Source: Methyloceanibacter stevinii (GTDB lineage: Bacteria > Pseudomonadota > Alphaproteobacteria > Rhizobiales > Methyloligellaceae). From it: DNA of 64,000 bases. Below, piece by piece: positions 42,635 to 52,791 of this stretch. Numbering within the stretch: the stretch's first letter is position 1; each line of letters opens with the position of its first letter. Under the pieces are notes generated by a model that was not told the origin of the DNA, made no database searches, and was given only the letters and a program-made list of their open reading frames with translations. Both the position numbers and the translations under genes were made by a program. Where the stretch lies: assembly GCF_001723355.1 (NCBI RefSeq), contig NZ_LPWE01000013.1:310001-374000 (forward strand), read 5' to 3'.

Positions 42635-45370
42635 ATGCTCGACAAGACATACCAACCGAAAAATTTTGAAGGCCCCGTTTACGAAGGCGTGGGAGCGCGC
42701 GCGCGCATTCGCCGCAGGCGCGGCGATCGCGAGGACGCGCGGCCGTTCGCGGTCGTCATTCCGCCGCCGAACGTCACGGGGTCGCTCCATATGGGGCACG
42801 CCCTCAACAACACGCTGCAGGATGTTCTGGTCCGGTTCGAGCGCATGCGCGGGCGCGACGTCCTGTGGCAGCCAGGGACCGACCACGCCGGCATCGCCAC
42901 GCAAATGGTCGTGGAGCGCCAGCTCATGGAGCGGCAGGAGCCTAATCGGCGGGCCCTGGGCCGCGAGAAGTTCATCGAGCGCATCTGGCAGTGGAAGGAA
43001 GAGTCCGGCAACACGATCATCGGCCAGCTCAAGCGGCTGGGCTGCTCGTGCGACTGGTCGCGTCAGCGCTTCACCATGGACGAAGGCCTGTCCAAGGCCG
43101 TTCGGAAGGTCTTCGTGGAGCTCCATGCCGCCGGCTTGATCTACAAGGACAAGCGCTTGGTGAACTGGGACCCGCAGCTCCTGACGGCGATCTCCGATCT
43201 TGAGGTCGAGCAGGTCGAGAGCAAGGGCCATCTGTGGCATCTGCGCTATCCGATCGAAGGCATGACCTTCGATCCGGAAGATCCATCGACTTTCATCGTC
43301 GTCGCCACGACCCGTCCCGAAACCATGCTGGGCGACACCGCCGTCGCGGTCCATCCGGACGATGAGCGCTATAAGCACCTCGTCGGCAAGAACGTCATCC
43401 TGCCGGTGGTGGGGCGCCGCATCCCGATCGTTGCGGACGAGTACTCGGACCCGGAGAAGGGCTCGGGCGCGGTGAAGATCACGCCGGCGCACGACTTCAA
43501 CGACTTCGAGGTCGGCAAGCGCCACGGCCTGCCCATGATCAACGTCCTGAGCAAGGACGCGCGTCTCGATATCGGTCCGGAGACCGACTTCATGCTCGGC
43601 GTCGAGATGCGCCCCAGCTCGAAACCAAGGTTCTCGAGTGGAAACGGCGTGTTCCGGTTCGCCGCGCGGACCATGATCGTCGAGTGCATGGAGAACCACG
43701 ACTATCTCGAGAAGATCGAGCCCCACGTTCATGCGGTGCCGCATGGCGACCGCTCCGGCGCGGTCATCGAACCCTTCCTGACCGATCAGTGGTATGTGGA
43801 CGCGGCGACGCTCGCCAAGCCCGCCATCGAGGCGGTCCGCAGCGGACGCACGACCTTTGCGCCGAAGAACTGGGAGTCGACCTACTTCCATTGGATGGAG
43901 AACATCCAGCCCTGGTGCATCTCGCGTCAGCTTTGGTGGGGTCACCAGATCCCTGCGTGGTATGGCCCGGACGGCGAAGTCTTCGTTGCCGAAAACGAAT
44001 CTGGCGCCAAGGCCTTGGCGAAGGCGCATTACGGCAAGGATGAAGTTCTCACGCGCGACGAAGACGTGCTGGACACGTGGTTCTCCTCGGCGCTGTGGCC
44101 TTTCTCGACCCTTGGCTGGCCCGACAAGACGCCGGAACTCTCGCGCTACTACCCGACCGACGTCCTCGTCACGGGCTTCGACATCATCTTCTTCTGGATC
44201 GCGCGGATGATGATGATGGGCCTGCATTTCATGGACGAGGTGCCGTTCCGCGACATCTACATCCATGCGCTGGTCCGCGACGCCAAGGGCCAGAAGATGT
44301 CGAAGTCCAAGGGGAACGTGATCGATCCGCTGGAGCTGATCGACGCCTATGGCGCCGACGCGCTGCGATTCACGTTGGCGGCCATGGCGGCGCAAGGGCG
44401 CGACATCAAGCTGTCCAGCGGCCGGGTTGAAGGCTATCGCAACTTCGCGACCAAGCTCTGGAATGCGTCCCGCTTCGCGATGATGAACGACTGCATTCCG
44501 GTCGAAGGCTTCGATCCCAAGGGCGCGCAAAGCACGCTGAACCGCTGGATCGCGGGTGAGATGGAGCGCGCCGTCTCGGCTGTCACGGAGGCACTCGAGG
44601 GGTTCCGTTTCAACGAAGCGGCCGGGGCCATCTACCACTTCATCTGGCACATCTACTGCGATTGGTATCTTGAACTCATCAAGCCCGTTCTTGCCGGCGA
44701 CGACGAGGCGGCCAAGGCCGAGACGCGCGCCATGGCGGCCTACGTGCTCGACACGGCGCTTCAGCTGCTGCACCCGTTCATGCCCTTCGTCACCGAAGAG
44801 CTGTGGGAGAAGCGCGCCGCCGAGGGAACCTCGCGGGACAGTCTCCTGATGCTCACCGAGTGGCCCGCCCACCAGGGACTCCAGAGTGCCGCCGCCGACG
44901 AGGAGATCGGATGGGTGCTCCGGCTCGTCACCGATGTCCGGTCGGTCCGGGCGGAAATGAACGTTCCCGCAGGCGCCAAAGTCCCGCTGGTGATCACCGG
45001 GGCCGACGACAAGACCAAGGCCCGCATCGCCGCTCATCTCGAAACCGTGTCCCGGCTGGCCCGGATCGAGAGCATCGATTTTGCCGATACGCCGCCCGCA
45101 GGGTCGGTCCAGATCGTTCTGGACGAAGCCACCATCGCCCTGCCGCTGGAGGGGGTCATCGACATCGACGCTGAGGCCGATCGGCTGAAGCGTGAGATCG
45201 ACAAGGTCGGCGCGGAAATTACCCAAATCGACGCCAAGCTCGCCAACGACAAATTTGTGTCCCGGGCGCCACAGCACGTGGTCGAGGAGCAACGGGAGCG
45301 GCGGGCCGACGCGGAGGCCACGGCCAGCAAGCTGACCCAGGCCCTCAAACGGCTCGAAGCGGCCCTTTAG
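42635..45370 (+). CDS. valS: Valine-tRNA ligase, with a short compensated frame slip
   Basis: This class I aminoacyl-tRNA synthetase of about 911 residues charges tRNA-Val. PPPNVTGSLHMGHAL holds the HIGH motif (HMGH) and GQKMSKSKGNVIDPL the KMSKS motif; the editing domain lies between, and a C-terminal coiled coil closes the protein. After MLDKTYQPKNFEGPVYE the printed frame gives GVGARARIRRRR, whereas a neighbouring frame gives the family sequence AWERARAFAAG. An extra G near 42685 and a missing base near 42717 account for this, and the rest is intact. The start ATG at 42635 matches the family. Confidence 0.94.
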   Translation: MLDKTYQPKNFEGPVYEGVGARARIRRRRGDREDARPFAVVIPPPNVTGSLHMGHALNNTLQDVLVRFERMRGRDVLWQPGTDHAGIATQMVVERQLMERQEPNRRALGREKFIERIWQWKEESGNTIIGQLKRLGCSCDWSRQRFTMDEGLSKAVRKVFVELHAAGLIYKDKRLVNWDPQLLTAISDLEVEQVESKGHLWHLRYPIEGMTFDPEDPSTFIVVATTRPETMLGDTAVAVHPDDERYKHLVGKNVILPVVGRRIPIVADEYSDPEKGSGAVKITPAHDFNDFEVGKRHGLPMINVLSKDARLDIGPETDFMLGVEMRPSSKPRFSSGNGVFRFAARTMIVECMENHDYLEKIEPHVHAVPHGDRSGAVIEPFLTDQWYVDAATLAKPAIEAVRSGRTTFAPKNWESTYFHWMENIQPWCISRQLWWGHQIPAWYGPDGEVFVAENESGAKALAKAHYGKDEVLTRDEDVLDTWFSSALWPFSTLGWPDKTPELSRYYPTDVLVTGFDIIFFWIARMMMMGLHFMDEVPFRDIYIHALVRDAKGQKMSKSKGNVIDPLELIDAYGADALRFTLAAMAAQGRDIKLSSGRVEGYRNFATKLWNASRFAMMNDCIPVEGFDPKGAQSTLNRWIAGEMERAVSAVTEALEGFRFNEAAGAIYHFIWHIYCDWYLELIKPVLAGDDEAAKAETRAMAAYVLDTALQLLHPFMPFVTEELWEKRAAEGTSRDSLLMLTEWPAHQGLQSAAADEEIGWVLRLVTDVRSVRAEMNVPAGAKVPLVITGADDKTKARIAAHLETVSRLARIESIDFADTPPAGSVQIVLDEATIALPLEGVIDIDAEADRLKREIDKVGAEITQIDAKLANDKFVSRAPQHVVEEQRERRADAEATASKLTQALKRLEAAL

Positions 45371-45380
45371 CGGCAAAATA

Positions 45381-45414
45381 AGGGCCCTGCGGTGATTGCT
45401 GGGGCCTTTTTACG
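45381..45414 (+). terminator. Probable intrinsic terminator after valS
   Basis: AGGGCCC and GGGGCCT form a stem with one mismatch, followed by TTTTT, 11 to 41 bases past the valS stop. The hairpin, loop and T run fit a Rho-independent terminator on the plus strand. Confidence 0.65.
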
Positions 45415-45688
45415 CGACGGTCAGGCACTCGTTTCAGGCGCCTGACGCCGCTCGCAATGCCGTGTGACATCGAATATCATCGACTGTAACTGAAATACAA
45501 CAGCGCGGCGGCCTGACGCCTCGTTTGCGCCATAAAACTTTGTGAAATCGAAACCAGTACAGAGGACAATGGGTCCGTTGGGCACTCGCGAAAATAATGC
45601 GAGGCAGACAGACCAGGGAGAGACTGGCTGACACGCTGGGCTAAGACGGAAAACCGTCAGCGCTGCCGTCGTTGGCTGGCAGTGAGTA
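45415..45688 (+). promoter_or_regulatory. ilvD leader with a cluster of GCCTGA/TCAGGC repeats
   Basis: Between the valS terminator and ilvD there is no gene. The region holds GTCAGGC at 45420, a perfect 12-bp palindrome TCAGGCGCCTGA at 45434-45445, and two copies of GCCTGACGCC at 45440-45449 and 45511-45520. The copies are 71 bases apart, about seven helical turns. Such spacing would suit a regulator binding two sites with DNA looping. The factor is unknown. Confidence 0.4.
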
Positions 45689-47413
45689 ATGGACGCCAAG
45701 ACGTTCGATAAATCACGTTTGCCGAGCCGGCACGTGACCGAAGGGCCTTCGCGGGCTCCACATCGCTCCTACTACTATGCGATGGGGCTGACACGCGGCC
45801 AGATTCATCAGCCATTCGTCGGTGTCGCGACCTGCTGGAACGAGGCCGCCCCGTGCAACATCGCCCTGATGCGTCAGGCTCAGGCGGTCAAGCAGGGCGT
45901 TGCCGCCCACAACGGTACGCCCCGCGAGTTCTGCACCATCACCGTGACCGACGGCATCGCCATGGGGCACCAGGGCATGAAGTCCTCGCTGCCCTCGCGC
46001 GAAGTGATCGCCGACAGTGTCGAACTGACCATGCGCGGGCATTGCTACGACGCGCTTGTCGGCCTCGCGGGTTGTGACAAGTCGCTGCCCGGCATGATGA
46101 TGTCGATGTGCCGCCTGAACGTGCCCTCGATCTTCATCTATGGCGGGTCGATCCTGCCAGGCACCTTCAAGGGACGGCCCGTCACGGTCCAGGATCTGTT
46201 CGAAGCCGTCGGCCAAGTGTCTGTCGGCAATATGTCGCTCGAGGATCTGGACGAGTTGGAGCAGGTCGCGTGCCCGTCGGCGGGTGCCTGCGGCGCTCAG
46301 TTCACCGCGAATACCATGGCGACCGTTTCCGAAGCGATCGGCCTTGCCTTGCCGTACTCGGCAGCGGCCCCGGCTCCATACGAGATCCGCGACCGCTTCT
46401 GCATGGCCGCGGGCGAGAAGATCATGGATCTCATCGCGCTCAACATTCGTCCGCGCGATATCGTGACCCGCAAGTCCTTGGAGAATGCGGCGGCCGTTGT
46501 CGCCGCCTCGGGCGGTTCGACGAACGCGGCGCTGCATCTTCCGGCCATCGCCCACGAATGCGGGATCGAGTTCGATCTCTTCGATGTCGCCGAGATTTTC
46601 AAGAAGACGCCGTACATCGCTGACCTCAAGCCCGGCGGCAAATATGTTGCCAAGGACATGTTCGAAGCCGGCGGCGTGCCGCTGCTCATGAAGACGCTTC
46701 TGGACAACGGCTATCTGCATGGCGACTGCATTACCGTCACGGGTCGGACGATCGCGGAAAATCTTTCCAAGGTCGAATGGAACCCAGACCAGGATGTCGT
46801 GCGTTCTGCTGATAACCCGATCACACCGACAGGCGGCGTGGTGGGGCTCAGGGGATCGCTGGCACCCGACGGGGCCATCGTCAAAGTCGCAGGTTTGAAG
46901 AACCTGAAATTCCGTGGGCCCGCTCGCTGCTTCGATAGCGAGGAAGAGGCATTTTCGGCCGTGAATGCGAAGAAGTACAAGGAAGGCGAAGTCCTCATCA
47001 TTCGCTACGAGGGTCCCAAAGGCGGCCCCGGTATGCGCGAGATGTTGTCGACGACCGCCGCGTTGTATGGCCAAGGCATGGGCGACAAGGTCGCGCTGAT
47101 CACGGACGGCCGGTTCTCGGGCGCCACGCGCGGCTTCTGCATCGGCCATGTGGGTCCTGAGGCGGCTGTGTGCGGTCCCATCGGTTTGGTACGCGACGGC
47201 GACATGATCACGCTCGATGCCGAGGAAGGGATCATCGACCTCGAAGTCAGCGAGGAAGAGCTGGCCGAGCGCGCCAAGGATTGGACGCCGCCGTCCCCGA
47301 ATTTCGAGAGCGGCTGCATTTGGAAATACTCGCAGCTCGTCGGAGCCGCGCGCGAGGGTGCTGTGACCCATCCGGGGGCTAAGGCGGAAGGGAAGTGCTA
47401 TGCCGATATTTAG
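45689..47413 (+). CDS. ilvD: Dihydroxy-acid dehydratase
   Basis: IlvD dehydrates 2,3-dihydroxy-isovalerate and -methylvalerate in valine, isoleucine and leucine synthesis and needs an iron-sulfur cluster. The protein has 574 residues, the usual length. The cluster cysteines lie in [27 protein letters not shown] and [33 protein letters not shown] and the C-terminal [22 protein letters not shown] complete the family set. The frame is intact. The Sel1-type gene starts 13 bases before its end. Confidence 0.97.
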   Translation: MDAKTFDKSRLPSRHVTEGPSRAPHRSYYYAMGLTRGQIHQPFVGVATCWNEAAPCNIALMRQAQAVKQGVAAHNGTPREFCTITVTDGIAMGHQGMKSSLPSREVIADSVELTMRGHCYDALVGLAGCDKSLPGMMMSMCRLNVPSIFIYGGSILPGTFKGRPVTVQDLFEAVGQVSVGNMSLEDLDELEQVACPSAGACGAQFTANTMATVSEAIGLALPYSAAAPAPYEIRDRFCMAAGEKIMDLIALNIRPRDIVTRKSLENAAAVVAASGGSTNAALHLPAIAHECGIEFDLFDVAEIFKKTPYIADLKPGGKYVAKDMFEAGGVPLLMKTLLDNGYLHGDCITVTGRTIAENLSKVEWNPDQDVVRSADNPITPTGGVVGLRGSLAPDGAIVKVAGLKNLKFRGPARCFDSEEEAFSAVNAKKYKEGEVLIIRYEGPKGGPGMREMLSTTAALYGQGMGDKVALITDGRFSGATRGFCIGHVGPEAAVCGPIGLVRDGDMITLDAEEGIIDLEVSEEELAERAKDWTPPSPNFESGCIWKYSQLVGAAREGAVTHPGAKAEGKCYADI

Positions 47414-48384
47414 CGCATCCCAACTCGGCAGCGCGCTCGCGGCCTCATCGTCCTGACGCCGGCCGGCGTCAGCAGCACCGATACGCCACCGCCCTTTACG
47501 TCGGCGACGGAGGCTTACCGGGAGGGCGTAACGGCCCTCAATACGGGCCGGACGGAGTCGGCGCTTCCCGCGCTGGAATATGCGGCCGGACATGGCGTGC
47601 TCGGCGCGCAGCTCAAGCTCGCGCGGATCTATGCCGAGGACGGTGCCGTCCCGAAGGATGAGTCCAAGGCATTCCGCTACTATCAGCGGATTGCCGATCA
47701 GTATGCGGACGTTCCGGCCTCCAGCCCGATCGCCCAATATGTTGGCGAAGCCTTCTGCGCGCTCGGCCTGTACTACGTCGAAGGAATTGCGGAGCTGCCG
47801 CTGCCGGCCGATCCGGCCTACGGCGCCGGATTGCTGCGCCATGCGGGCGCCTATTTCGGCGATGCCGAAGCGCAATATCGCCTTGGGCGGCTCTATCTGA
47901 CAGGCACGGGCGTCGAGAAGAATCCGAGCATCGCGGCCAACTGGCTGACCATGGCGGCACGCAAGCAGCATGCCAGCGCGCAGCGCTGCTGGGTGAAATG
48001 CTTTGGAGCGGCGAGGGTGTCGGACAGCGGCAAGCGCAAGGTCTCGCGCTGCTCATGCTCGCCCAAGAGAACACCCGCAAGACCCGTGACGAAGCGAGTT
48101 GGATCGCCGAGACCTACGACCGGACGATCGCGATTGCGGATCGCGTCACGGTGCGGGAAGCCGAAGCGATGCTGCCCCGTCTAGGTGGCAGTCAGCGCAC
48201 GGCTACGGCCGCGGATGTGCCGGCCGCACCGTCGGCTATGCGCGCCGGGACCATCTTGCGGCAGCCTGAGCTGTCCGCTCGTAGCGAGCCGCGGCTCGGT
48301 CCCGTGGATCTTGGGCCGCCTCCGCCGATGGGAATGTCGATCGGATTCGGCGCGCCCAGCACCAGCATGGGCGGGCTGCAGTAG
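47401..48384 (+). CDS. Exported Sel1/TPR-like repeat protein, two apparent indels
   Basis: The start ATG at 47401 overlaps the ilvD end and has GGGAAG upstream. The protein begins [15 protein letters not shown], and one added base near 47442 continues it as [16 protein letters not shown], giving a proper signal peptide. Sel1-like repeats follow ([60 protein letters not shown]), the last joined by a second added base near 47985. The proline/glycine-rich tail ends [13 protein letters not shown]. Sel1 proteins are periplasmic adaptors, often in envelope assembly or signalling. The partner is unknown. Confidence 0.75.
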
Positions 48385-48424
48385 CAGGCGATCCGCGACG
48401 GCATACGGCGCACATTGGAGCGCC

Positions 48425-49204
48425 CTAGACCGACAGATCCATCACCACCGGCACATGATCCGACGGCTTCTCCCAGCCACGCGGTTCGCTGTCGATATCG
48501 CAAGACACCAACTTGTCGGCGGCCTGAGGCGACAAGAGCAGATGGTCGATGCGAATGCCGTGGTTCTTCTGCCAGGCGCCCGCTTGATAATCCCAGAATG
48601 TGAACTGGTGCGGCTCGTCATGGCAGGCGCGGAAGGCGTCTGTTAGGCCGAGATTGAGCAGGCTCTGGAACTGTGCCCGCGTCTCCGGCCGGAACAGGGC
48701 ATCGTTGACCCAGGCAGCGGGGTCGTAGACGTCCTCGGGTGTCGGGATGACGTTGTAGTCACCGGCCACGACGAACGGCTCCTCGTATGTGAGGAGCTCT
48801 TTGACCCGGGCTTTGAGTCTCTCCATCCAGGACAGCTTGTAGGGGAACTTGTCGGAGTCGATCGGGTTGCCGTTCGGCAGATAGATGTTCACAACCCGCA
48901 CGACGCCGGACGGAACCGAGACGACGCCCTCGATGTAGCGTGCCTGCACATCGTCGTCGTCGCCGGGCAGGCCGCGGATGACTTCGTCGAACGGAATTTT
49001 CGAAAGGAGCGCCACCCCGTTGAACCTTCTGGCCATGGACGGCGACGTTGACGCCCGCGCCTCGAAGATTTCGGCCGGGAAGCCCTCATCGATGCTCTTG
49101 ATTTCTTGAAAACAGGCGATGTCGGGCGAGGCCGATGCGAGCCACGTCTTCACCGTCTCGAGACGGGCCTTAATGCCGTTGATATTCCAGGTCGCGATCT
49201 TCAT
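48425..49204 (-). CDS. xthA: Exodeoxyribonuclease III
   Basis: XthA removes nucleotides from 3' ends and cuts at abasic sites in base excision repair. The protein has about 260 residues: MKIATWNINGIKARLETV, CFQEIKSIDEGFP (metal-binding glutamate), VNIYLPNGNP, FVVAGDYNVIPTPEDVYDP (the D and N active-site pair), GIRIDHLLLSP and SDHVPVVMDL (the last histidine). In the stretch after FEAR, the printed ASTSPSMARR should read GVNVAVHGQK: two opposite frame errors near 49060 and 49027 enclose about 11 residues. The rest is intact. The open frame extends to 49243, but the ATG at 49204 is the family start. Confidence 0.94.
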   Translation of the reverse strand: MKIATWNINGIKARLETVKTWLASASPDIACFQEIKSIDEGFPAEIFEARASTSPSMARRFNGVALLSKIPFDEVIRGLPGDDDDVQARYIEGVVSVPSGVVRVVNIYLPNGNPIDSDKFPYKLSWMERLKARVKELLTYEEPFVVAGDYNVIPTPEDVYDPAAWVNDALFRPETRAQFQSLLNLGLTDAFRACHDEPHQFTFWDYQAGAWQKNHGIRIDHLLLSPQAADKLVSCDIDSEPRGWEKPSDHVPVVMDLSV

Positions 49205-49271
49205 GCATCCACATAGCCACGGCCGGTTGCACCGGGCAACCATGCCAATTCAAAGCTGGGGATGATTTGCG

Positions 49272-49604
49272 CTAGACCGAGAAGCTGGTGCCGCAACCGC
49301 AAGAGGCAGTCGCGTTGGGATTGCTGATCTTGAACTGAGCGCCGATCAACTCGTCGATGAAGTCGATCTCGGAGCCTGCGATGAAGGGCACCGAAGTGGG
49401 GTCGATGGCGACCGTGGCCCCATCGCGCTCGATCAGCATGTCGTCGGGCGCGGCGCCCTTGATCAGTTCGAAGCGGTATTGAAAACCGGAGCAGCCGCCA
49501 CCCTCGACGCTGACGCGGAACATATCCGCGTTGTCGTCCTCGTTCACGAGTTCCACGATGCGCTTGGCGGCGCTCGAACTAATGGTGATAGACGCCTCGG
49601 TCAT
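49272..49604 (-). CDS. erpA: Iron-sulfur cluster insertion protein ErpA (HesB/IscA family)
   Basis: This A-type carrier of 110 residues passes iron-sulfur clusters to target enzymes. The three cluster cysteines are in EGGGCSGFQYRF and the C-terminal ATASCGCGTSFSV, with IDFIDELIGAQFKISNPNA before them. This spacing identifies the ErpA/IscA family; ErpA is favoured by the GGCSGFQY form and by gene position next to dgt, as in many Rhizobiales. It may serve IlvD, among others. It is divergent from dgt. Confidence 0.93.
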   Translation of the reverse strand: MTEASITISSSAAKRIVELVNEDDNADMFRVSVEGGGCSGFQYRFELIKGAAPDDMLIERDGATVAIDPTSVPFIAGSEIDFIDELIGAQFKISNPNATASCGCGTSFSV

Positions 49605-49655
49605 CTTCGGATAGCCACTCCTCTATAGCATTAATGATGGGAATGGCGGGCGGCG

Positions 49656-50912
49656 TTGTCAATCGACGAACCGGGCAAGAGAGCAGCTCTGCGGCAGGGA
49701 GCCGCAGCATGTGAGGGGGCGCCGGAAAAGGCCGTACCCCTGTCCTATGGCGAACTTGCCCCTTACGCCCAAGATGTGAGCAAAAGCCGTGGGCGCCGGC
49801 TTGCCGAAGAGCCGAGCGCCACGCGCCGCCCTTACGCGCGCGATCGCGACCGCATCCTGCACTCGACCGCATTTCGCCGCCTGAACCACAAGACCCAGGT
49901 CTTCATCTACCACGAGGGCGATCACTACCGCTCGCGTCTTACCCATAGTCTCGAGGTCTCGCAGATCGCGCGCAGCATCGCGCGGGCGCTGCGCGTGGTC
50001 GAGGATCTGACCGAGGCCGTCGCGCTCGCGCACGATCTCGGCCATCCGCCGTTCGGACATGCGGGCGAACGGGCACTCGACGCGGCCATCGCCGATGCGG
50101 GCGGGTTCGACCACAACGCCCAATCCTTGCGCGTGGTGACCAAGCTGGAGCGGATCTATGGCGGCTTCGACGGTCTGAACTTGACCTGGGAGACGCTCGA
50201 AGGGCTGGTGAAGCACAACGGTCGCTGCGCGGGGGAGGGGAAGCCGATCCCCGAGCCCATTCTGGACTATTGCGCCATGCATGACCTGGAACTCGACACC
50301 TACTCGTCCGTCGAGGCCCAGATCGCCGCGCTCGCCGACGACATCGCCTATAACGCGCACGACATCGACGACGGCTATCGGGCGGACTGTTTCACGTTCT
50401 CCGACCTCGCCAGCATTCCCTTGGCGCAACGCCATCTGGAGGCGCTTGATGCCACCTATCCGGATATCGAGCCGGCGCGGCGCTTGTACGAGCTGAAGCG
50501 CCGTCTGATCACCGCGATGGTCAACGACCTGCTGGAGGAAACCCAGGGCCGTATTGCAGCTCTGCCCTCCCAGAGCGCGGACGCGGTCCGGGGCGCGAAA
50601 CGCGTGACCGTGGCATTCTCGACAGTGATGCGGGACGAACTCAAGCAGCTCCACGAATTCCTGTTCGATCGGGTCTATCGCCATCCCCGGGTGATGCGGG
50701 TCATGGGTGCCGCGGAGGACATCGTCGTGGAGCTGTTTAACCGCTATACCCACGATCCGGGGGCGTTGCCCCCCGAATGGCGCGAGGCGGCGCGCGGGGA
50801 CGACCCGAGAGCCACGGCCCGTCATGTGGCCGACTTCATCGCCGGGCAAACGGACCGCTACGCCATCGCCGAACACCGCCGTTTGTTTGACGCGACACCG
50901 GATTTGCGATAG
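49656..50912 (+). CDS. dgt: Deoxyguanosinetriphosphate triphosphohydrolase-like protein
   Basis: This HD-domain dNTPase cleaves triphosphate from dNTPs and so controls dNTP pools. The protein has 418 residues. Marks are RILHSTAFRRLNHKTQVF, SRLTHSLEVSQIARSIAR, the HD pair in ALAHDLGHPPFGHAGERAL, and DIAYNAHDIDDGYRA. The printed frame starts at TTG 49656. The first 33 residues are not conserved and no ATG is in frame, so the true start may be downstream or an indel may hide it. Order erpA-dgt-argS agrees with other Rhizobiales. Confidence 0.92.
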   Translation: MSIDEPGKRAALRQGAAACEGAPEKAVPLSYGELAPYAQDVSKSRGRRLAEEPSATRRPYARDRDRILHSTAFRRLNHKTQVFIYHEGDHYRSRLTHSLEVSQIARSIARALRVVEDLTEAVALAHDLGHPPFGHAGERALDAAIADAGGFDHNAQSLRVVTKLERIYGGFDGLNLTWETLEGLVKHNGRCAGEGKPIPEPILDYCAMHDLELDTYSSVEAQIAALADDIAYNAHDIDDGYRADCFTFSDLASIPLAQRHLEALDATYPDIEPARRLYELKRRLITAMVNDLLEETQGRIAALPSQSADAVRGAKRVTVAFSTVMRDELKQLHEFLFDRVYRHPRVMRVMGAAEDIVVELFNRYTHDPGALPPEWREAARGDDPRATARHVADFIAGQTDRYAIAEHRRLFDATPDLR

Positions 50913-50923
50913 TCGCGCGCCCA

Positions 50924-50970
50924 CGCATGATCCGGAAAAGTGGGCATCGGTTTTCCGATAGGATCATGCG
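50924..50970. repeat. Palindromic intergenic element
   Basis: CGCATGATCC at 50924-50933 and GGATCATGCG at 50961-50970 are perfect inverted copies. Inner GGAAAA and TTTTCC extend the stem around a GTGGGCATCGG loop. Elements beginning GCATGATCC.GAAAAGTGG are a familiar dispersed repeat in Rhizobiales. It sits alone in the 82-base gap between dgt and argS; no second copy was noticed in the window. Confidence 0.75.
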
Positions 50971-50994
50971 CAAAAGAGTTCTTCCGGAGCATTC

Positions 50995-52752
50995 ATGGAC
51001 GTATTTTCTGGGTTTCACGGCCACGTTTTGGCGGCCGTTCAGCAGTTGAAGCACGATGGCATCGTGCCGAAGGACGCGAATGTCGACGGCATCACCTTGG
51101 AGGCGCCCAAGGATTCCGGCCATGGCGACCTCGCGACCAATGCGGCCATGGTGTTGGCCAAGCCCGCGAAGCTTCCGCCGCGCGCGCTTGCCGAACGGAT
51201 CGTTCCCTTGTTGGCTTCGGACCCGTTCATCGAGAAGGTCGAGATCGCCGGACCCGGCTTCATCAATCTGACGCTGAAACAGAGCTTTTGGCCCAGCGTA
51301 TGCCGCATGGTGCTGGAGCAGGGCGATGCGTTTGGCCGCAGTGCCATCGGCAAGGGCGAGGCGGTCAACGTCGAGTACGTGTCCGCCAATCCGACCGGGC
51401 CCATGCATGTGGGCCATTGCCGTGGCGCCGTGTTCGGCGATGCGCTTGCCAATCTGCTCGCCTTCGCGGGCTACGACGTGACGCGCGAGTACTACGTCAA
51501 CGATGCGGGCGCGCAGGTGGACGTGCTCGCGCGGTCGGCATTCCTGCGTTACCGCGAGGCGCTTGGAGAGGACATTGGCGACATTCCTGAGGGTCTTTAC
51601 CCCGGCGACTATCTGAAGCCCGTGGGCGAGAAGCTTGCGAGCAATCACGGCCGCGATCTGCTCGATATGCCAGAAGCCGAATGGCTTCCTGTCGTGCGGA
51701 ACCTCGCCCTGACGGCTATGCTCGGGATGATCGAGGACGATCTGGCCCAGCTCGACATCCGCCACGATGTCTTCTTCTCCGAGCGCTCGATGACCGAAGG
51801 GAAGGATGAAGTGGGCGAGACCATCGCCGACCTGACGTCGAAAGGGCTCGTCTACGAGGGCCGCTTGCCGCCGCCCAAGGGCAAGGTCGACGAGGATTGG
51901 GAAGACCGGATCCAGCTTCTATTCCGCGCGAGCGACTTCGGGGACGATCAGGACAGGCCCCTGGTCAAGGCCGAGGGGGCGTATACGTATTTTGCCGCCG
52001 ACATCGCCTATCACTACGACAAGTTCAGACGCGGCTTTAAGTCGATGATCGACGTTTGGGGGGCCGATCACAGCGGCCACATCAAGCGTATGCGGTCGGC
52101 GCTCCAGGCGTTGACCGACGGCCAGGCCGATCTCGACGTCAAGATATGCCAGCTCGTCCGGTTGTTCCGGGCCGGCGAGCCGGTGAAGATGTCCAAGCGG
52201 GCAGGGACGTTCGTGACGCTGAGGGATGTCGTGGACGAGGTCGGCGCAGGCCCGGTCCGGTTCATGATGCTCTACCGGAAAAACGACGCGCCGCTCGATT
52301 TCGACTTCGCGAAAGTCACCGAGCAGTCGCGGGATAACCCGGTTTTCTACGTCCAATACGCTCACGCCCGCGCAAGTTCGGTCCAACGGAATGTTGCCGA
52401 GGCATTTCCGGATCTTGCGTTGGGGGCGGAACAATTGGCCTTAGCCGATCTCGATCGGATGACGGATGAGGGCGATCTCGCGCTCATCCGCCGTATCGCT
52501 CAGTTCCCGCGGATCGTGGAAGCTGCCGCCGAGGCCCATGAGCCGCATCGGATCGCGTTCTATCTTTACGATCTTGCGGGAGACTTCCATGGTCTCTGGA
52601 ACAGAGGCAAAGACTTGCCACAATTACGTTTTATTCACCAAACTGACCGAGAGTTAACACGTGCCCGTGTTGCGCTTGTGGTAGCCACACAGCGGGTCTT
52701 GGCGTTGGGTTTGGGGATCCTCGGCGTTCACGCTTTGCAAGAATTGCATTAG
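50995..52752 (+). CDS. argS: Arginine-tRNA ligase
   Basis: This class I synthetase of 585 residues charges tRNA-Arg. The N-terminal Add-1 domain contains [38 protein letters not shown] holds the HIGH motif (HVGH), [16 protein letters not shown] is typical, and [18 protein letters not shown] carries the KMSK motif. The C-terminal helical domain (DALRY-like [22 protein letters not shown]) contacts the anticodon. The frame is intact and the length standard. It heads the conserved argS-SPOR-nagZ-scpA-scpB cluster. Confidence 0.97.
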   Translation: MDVFSGFHGHVLAAVQQLKHDGIVPKDANVDGITLEAPKDSGHGDLATNAAMVLAKPAKLPPRALAERIVPLLASDPFIEKVEIAGPGFINLTLKQSFWPSVCRMVLEQGDAFGRSAIGKGEAVNVEYVSANPTGPMHVGHCRGAVFGDALANLLAFAGYDVTREYYVNDAGAQVDVLARSAFLRYREALGEDIGDIPEGLYPGDYLKPVGEKLASNHGRDLLDMPEAEWLPVVRNLALTAMLGMIEDDLAQLDIRHDVFFSERSMTEGKDEVGETIADLTSKGLVYEGRLPPPKGKVDEDWEDRIQLLFRASDFGDDQDRPLVKAEGAYTYFAADIAYHYDKFRRGFKSMIDVWGADHSGHIKRMRSALQALTDGQADLDVKICQLVRLFRAGEPVKMSKRAGTFVTLRDVVDEVGAGPVRFMMLYRKNDAPLDFDFAKVTEQSRDNPVFYVQYAHARASSVQRNVAEAFPDLALGAEQLALADLDRMTDEGDLALIRRIAQFPRIVEAAAEAHEPHRIAFYLYDLAGDFHGLWNRGKDLPQLRFIHQTDRELTRARVALVVATQRVLALGLGILGVHALQELH

Positions 52753-52791
52753 CGTAGCCCGAGAGCGCGGGGTGGTTCGAGGGAAGTAACC

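Noticed and set aside
42599-45376. A 925-codon minus-strand open frame opposite valS
   Set aside because: The plus strand encodes valine-tRNA ligase with both class I motifs. The antisense frame has no recognisable domain.
45713-47971. A 752-codon minus-strand open frame opposite ilvD and the Sel1 gene
   Set aside because: ilvD is intact and certain on the plus strand, and the antisense translation is rich in Arg, His and Gly without a domain.
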